A stretch of 64,000 bases of DNA. It comes from Archivesica marissinica (Eukaryota; Mollusca; Bivalvia; Venerida; Vesicomyidae). How positions within the stretch are numbered: the first letter of the stretch is position 1; each line of letters begins with the position of its first letter. Under the pieces are notes generated by a model. The model was not told the DNA's origin. It was given only the letters and a program-made list of their open reading frames with translations, and made no database searches. A program made the translations under genes and the position numbers. Positions 24,901-29,250 of the stretch are shown here, piece by piece. Location of the stretch: the NCBI GenBank assembly GCA_014843695.1, contig CM026386.1, forward strand, positions 14,741,964 to 14,805,963, written 5' to 3'.

Positions 24901-27900
24901 AATAACAATCTAATACAATTACATGTAGTCTTACTTCAAGCTACCGTTCTTGGAAATTGACCTGCTGTAGGTGATTCAATGATTGATCTACCAGAGGATC
25001 TTACCTAAACAAGAGGACAAAAACAGACCAGGATCGCTCCACTCAGCCCCGAGAGCCCATAAAAGACAAATTGTTTTCCATTCAGGTGCCAATTTTTTTA
25101 ATGTAATTTTGAAGAGATTTGTTTTTCACAATTTTTTGTAAACAGTAAATAGAATTCCCGACCGTTACTATTTTTTTTAGTATGAAACAGTACACACAGG
25201 TTCTTTTTAAAAAAAAAAAAAAATTAATAGGAAAATTACATTTGGACCAGTTCATTTATCAAAATGGATAATTTTGTCTAAAAATATTAATATTACTGGC
25301 AAAAAGTGCAGATCCTGATGAGATGGCTCATCCAGAGCCATCTCATCTGGAACTACACTTTTTGTAAGCTTAATTAGAGATCTGTGGTGTTGAAAGGGTT
25401 AACACTACATGTGTGTTTTACGTTTATTTATCGTCGCTACCCATATGAGAGACGCCTCCTGAAGAGATTAGTTATTTTAGATTTTGGAGGATAGTACATG
25501 ATACAGACAGAGACCCATTCCAGAGTCTCCTGTGGTTCATTTACGTGCACGGTGTAAAGCACCGACACGAGACCTCGGTTTAACGTCCCATCTGAAAGAC
25601 TGTTAATTTTATTAGGGTCAGACGGAGGATCGAACCTGCGATCCCTGGATTACCAGTCCAGCGTGTTACCACTGGACTACAGATCCGTCTGTGTTAACAC
25701 TACATGTACATATACAATGTATATATAGATAGATTCTAACCCAGTTCCATTTACATAAAGATTGCTAGCTACAATGTACCAAATTTGGCAACATTGCTGT
25801 CATTGGTTTACAGATGAGAAGAAGTTACATGAAACATTTTGATTTCAACCCCAGTGATCCCAGTGCCCCATTTGCCAAAAAAAGATTTTCAAGGTTAATG
25901 AAAGGATGCGACAGCTCAAATTTGACAACAGTTCTATGGTTGTTTGTGAAGAGAGGGTCTCATTGTAATGATTGTATAGGCCTGGTCTTGCTCTCAATGA
26001 CCCTTTATGTGACCCTTTATGAACAAATTTGGTAGAGCTAGGTGTAAGGAGAATTAGTTTATACAAATTTATTTTTAGCTCAATTACGAAACAAGTTCTT
26101 ACAACTTATATTAATCACTCTCGAGACCTCATTCCTGAAGGAATCCATCGCAACGAGGGAGAGAGAAGAGGCAACGTGGAATTTAAATGCCTTGCTTAAC
26201 CCTTTCAACACCACAGACCTCTAAATAGGCTTACAAAAAGTGTAGATCCAGATGAGCCGGCTCGTGACGAGCCGTCTCATCAGGATCTGCACTTTTTGCC
26301 AGTGATATGACTATTTTTAGACATAATTACCCATTTTGATAAATGAACTTGTCTAAATGTGATTTTCTGATTCATTTATTGGTTTATGAATATCATGGAC
26401 CAGTCCATGTGAGTTACTTGGTGTTGAATGGGTTAAGGGCACAATCGTAACGGCTCCAGCGGGGCTCAAACTCCGGACCTTTCGCACGTGAGAAAGATAA
26501 TTGGCAACATTTGTGTCATGTCAAGAAGTTATTTGAAGAGTTTCCTGATTCGACTTTCACTTCGACTCGTGACACCAACAAATCGAACAGTAACATATGG
26601 AGACAGGAGTTTCGGAACAGCTGCGCCGAAATTATGGAATGCGTTACCACCAGGAATAAGAGACTCTGAGACATTGTGTTTATTCAAAAGATCATTGAAA
26701 ACTCACTTTTTTGTGCAAGCACATGGAGATTAATGTTCGACAATACTCTGGACGTGCATAAAGTGACTGTGTGTATATAACATATTATTAATTATTTTGG
26801 ATTTGTAACTACACTTATTTAATTTCGGATATACATGTTTTTTATCACTGCTAAAATGACTTTTGTTTATCTATGTAAAATAGATTTATTTTACTTCATA
26901 TTGTAATGTTGAAATACTTTTTGTTTTATTATTATGTCCTTTTGTATTTGTTCTTAAACTTTATCTGTAAATTGCAATCATTATTTTAAGTATAAGTTTT
27001 TTTGTACTTTTACCACTTGACTTCTATTTTTGTACTTTTTATTCTATATGTGTTAATTGTTACATGAACATGTAAAGCGCTTTTGAACTTATAATAATCT
27101 GTACTTTTACCACTTGACTTCTATTTTTGTACTTTTTATTCTATATGTGTTAATTGTTACATGAACATGTAAAGCGCTTTTGAACTTATAATTTTTATAT
27201 GATAAAGGCGCTATATAAATATGGTATAATAAATAATAATAATAATTGATGAATGCAATTTTTTTACCCCCCCCCCTCTCTCCCTGAGTTAACCCATTTT
27301 AACCCTTTGCACGCTAGCGGCAGATAAAATCACTTTTGCAAACAGCATAGAGCCAGATCAGACGGCACAGAACGTGCCGTCTGATCAGGCTCTATGCTGT
27401 TTGCTATTCGGATAGTGGAGCTAAAACACTTAGTAGAACAGCTATAAAAATTATAGATCATGATCAGACTCGGCGTTACACCGCAGCTGATCTGTATCGA
27501 TGTTGTTTGCAAATGTGATTTTATTTACTCAGCAGGCAAAGGGTTAACAAACTGCATAGAGGTTAAGGATGCTAAATACATCTACCAAATTTGGCAACAT
27601 TCATGCAACTGATCCATGGTTGTTTCTTTAACCCTATATAGTAAAACTCGATCCTCGGACCGGGAAGTATGTGAGATGGTATGGTGGTCGCCAGATCGGA
27701 CAGGTGGGTTTTATCCGGGTACTCCGGTTTCCTCCCACACGAATGACCACATTTACGCGCCAACGAGTGATTAATATAAGTTGTTAGAACTTGCTTCGCA
27801 ATTGTTGTAAAATAAATAAAGTTTAAATTTTTAGCAAACTTGGTAGACGTTGCAGAGTTCATTCTAGGAATCTAGGTCAGAATTTTTGGGAGAAGTGAGA

Positions 27901-29165
27901 AAGCGCGTGATCGCTTCCTTAAATAGTGTTCTTTAATATACTTCTGCAAAATAGGGTTAAAATGCACAGTACAACCATTAAATACAACATTTGAATAGAA
28001 GGAGTGCTTTATAATGGGCCAGTGTATCTTACTAGACAAAATTTTGTTTGAAAATCGTAAAATCCAAAAAAAAAAATTTTTTAGGGAGAAGTGGGGCCGG
28101 CCCCAGAGGGCGAAGTCAGGGTCCCTAGGGCGACAAGAGGGCGAAGTCAGGGTCCCTAGGGCGACAATTTTGCCCACATCGCCCTAAACTGATCCCTGAT
28201 GTTGAACTGATGCTATACAATTCAATATCGCAGGTATTATCGGGGGGGGGGGGGGAAACCCCTAATATAGCATGACAGGTAGATGAATGTTTTAATGTAT
28301 ATATACTTGTGATCTACCAATGACAAACACGATTTACCCTGATAGATTGTTTATGTAAACATGACATTCACAAAGAATGTGAATTTCATCTGTATATATC
28401 AAAGTTGGCAACAGTTGTACCAAATGGTACAGGAGAATCAGGTTCCAGATGATTAAGTGCACCAAGTATTGACCACATTTGCAGGCTGAAAGGGATACCC
28501 TTCTCACAACAGGATGCTTCAGAGACAAACCATGGTTGAAGCAATTATTATTCAGAGATGGGCAAAACCTGATGCCTACTCTCAAGACCTTGGCTCAGGT
28601 GAGCAATGGATACCTGCTCATTAATTACCAAGTAATAGGTTATAATGCATTTCCCTTACATATGCTACCTCAGCACAGAAACACATGGGAAAATATACTG
28701 CTATAATCTGGAAGTCTAAAAATATCCTCCATGAAAAAAAGAGAGCTATATAACTAATGAGAAACAAGTTTGCTACCTGGCTATATGCTGAAGCTGCCAA
28801 CAAGCAACGCTCAAGGAGCATGAAAAACATGCAACATTTAAAAAAATGTCTTAATTGACATCTCCGATAAAACCAAACCATGCAGGAAAAGCCTGAAAGC
28901 TGTACCACCCGGCCCCTTGAGATCATCAGATAGTCTATACGCGTTATTTTAACTTGCTAAACAATTATGTTCTGCTCTCGAGACCTCTGATTTCTGATGG
29001 AATTCATCTCCATGATGGATCCAGGATTTAGGGTTAGATGGGGTGTGTGGGGTACGGATCCAGGATTTGGGGTTAGGTGGGGTGTGAAATAGAGCACCAA
29101 AGGTGCGAGCCTTGTAGGGGGCCTGGATCATCCCCCCAGATTGTTATTGAAACCTAGACATCAAT

Positions 29166-29250
<85 letters not shown>

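Noticed and set aside
25814..26035. Possible exon with MRRSYMKHFDFNPSDPSAPF
   Set aside because: It has an acceptor-like site upstream but no convincing donor, no partner exon and no recognised family.
29030..29080. Telomere-like TTAGGGTTAG
   Set aside because: It is a single short match inside a two-copy local duplication, not a (TTAGGG)n tract.
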